Origin: Acinetobacter brisouioides
Lineage (GTDB): Bacteria; Pseudomonadota; Gammaproteobacteria; Pseudomonadales; Moraxellaceae
DNA length: 64,000 nt
Assembly: GCF_004331075.1 (NCBI RefSeq)
Contig: NZ_SJNX01000006.1
Location: forward strand, 215,366-279,365
Reading direction: 5' to 3'
The notes beneath the pieces are model-generated. The model saw only the letters and a list, made by a program, of their open reading frames with translations. It searched no databases and was not told the DNA's origin. The translations under genes and the position numbers were made by a program. Shown one piece after another: positions 63,608-64,000 of the stretch (its first letter is position 1; each line of letters starts with the position of its first letter).

Positions 63608-64000
63608 ATGCGCTTATTACCATGTTTTAAATCACACTATTTAGCTGCTTCAACCCTATTCTTTATCGGTGGAATATCAAGTTCTGTACTTTTCGCAGCA
63701 GATTCACTGGGGCAGCCAAACGACGATGAATGGAAATTCACCCTGAAAAATGCCTATATCAACCGTGACTTTGAAAATCCTGCCATCAAGGATGCTGGTA
63801 GCTGGTCTCAGTCGGCTTCTCTGTTCTACACCTCCAAAATGCGTGATACACCTTTAGAGATTGCTGATAAACCTTTGACTATCGGGGTTGATGCTTCAGT
63901 TCAATATGCAGTACGTTTAAGTAATGACAGACATGTTGCCGATACGGTTTTGCCTTTTGACACGCAGACAAAATCTCAAGCCTATGACTATTTAAAACAT
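63608..64000 (+). CDS. OprD-family porin (BenP-like), copy 2, cut by window end
   Basis: The first 131 codons of a porin, beginning MRLLPCFKSHYLAAS with a signal peptide to about residue 31. AAGGA lies upstream. It is 98.7 percent identical in DNA to copy 1 at 35761-37032, in opposite orientation; one amino acid differs (Tyr126 for Ser). It follows mhbT as copy 1 follows the BenK-like gene, so it should be the outer-membrane channel for 3-hydroxybenzoate uptake. Confidence 0.92.
   Translation, partial: MRLLPCFKSHYLAASTLFFIGGISSSVLFAADSLGQPNDDEWKFTLKNAYINRDFENPAIKDAGSWSQSASLFYTSKMRDTPLEIADKPLTIGVDASVQYAVRLSNDRHVADTVLPFDTQTKSQAYDYLKH
63608..64000 (+). repeat. Long inverted repeat, right member (porin 5' end)
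   Basis: Partner of 36640-37032 in inverse orientation, 388 of 393 bases identical. Identity starts at the ATG and runs to the window end, so the full repeat is probably longer. Confidence 0.97.

Overview
The window looks like Acinetobacter DNA or a very close relative. It is AT-rich and carries a RepM-type replication protein with 22-bp iterons and RepM-associated partition genes. It also has aromatic-acid transporters and porins of the BenK/BenP kind, a 3-hydroxybenzoate/gentisate cluster, and C4-like structured intergenic elements. No tRNA, rRNA or CRISPR array was seen. The sequence alone does not settle whether this is a chromosome with an integrated plasmid core or a large plasmid.

Layout. 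1-0.9 kb: 5' end of a response-regulator gene, then a small IS-like remnant bounded by inverted ends and containing a broken resolvase fragment, then a perfect 25-bp-arm hairpin. 0.9-7.3 kb: a FetAB-like ABC exporter, a decayed secreted cupin gene, an alpha/beta hydrolase, an aldo/keto reductase with a divergent LysR regulator, an SDR oxidoreductase, and the tail of a LysR gene cut off by the next block. 7.3-14.2 kb: a plasmid maintenance core. It has a serine recombinase, 25 copies of an 8-bp repeat, a ribbon-helix-helix/ParA operon, an origin (DnaA box, AT-rich direct repeats, six iterons, dyad) and repM. About 1.1 kb of 157-bp tandem repeats follows, each with an iteron-like and an AAGTTAT-like element, then about 1.4 kb of gene-poor DNA.

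14.2-35.5 kb: a CioAB (bd-type) oxidase operon with a 20-codon upstream ORF and a 35-aa DUF2474-like subunit; an orphan HigA-like regulator, an AhpD-like protein and a rhodanese; a Ras-like GTPase/roadblock operon with an unrecognised 319-aa member; a TauE/SafE permease with LysR; a TonB-dependent siderophore receptor; an aldehyde dehydrogenase; two tandem membrane diguanylate cyclases framed by three related structured elements; an AraC-MGMT repair protein; a TetR/oxidoreductase pair; and a third diguanylate cyclase.

35.7-64 kb: a catabolic island. A BenK-like transporter and an OprD-type porin come first, then a CoA-transferase/thiolase/acyl-CoA dehydrogenase set with TetR. Next is a six-gene operon controlled by IclR (AAHS transporter, divergent shikimate dehydrogenase, TIM-barrel isomerase/dehydratase, two flavoproteins, NIPSNAP) whose substrate is not known. 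After an MFS/TetR pair and a HipBA toxin-antitoxin comes the complete 3-hydroxybenzoate-to-gentisate pathway (regulator, gentisate dioxygenase, 3-hydroxybenzoate 6-hydroxylase, maleylpyruvate isomerase, fumarylpyruvate hydrolase, transporter). The window ends in a second, nearly identical but inverted copy of the porin. The two porins therefore bound about 26.6 kb of catabolic genes as inverted repeats.
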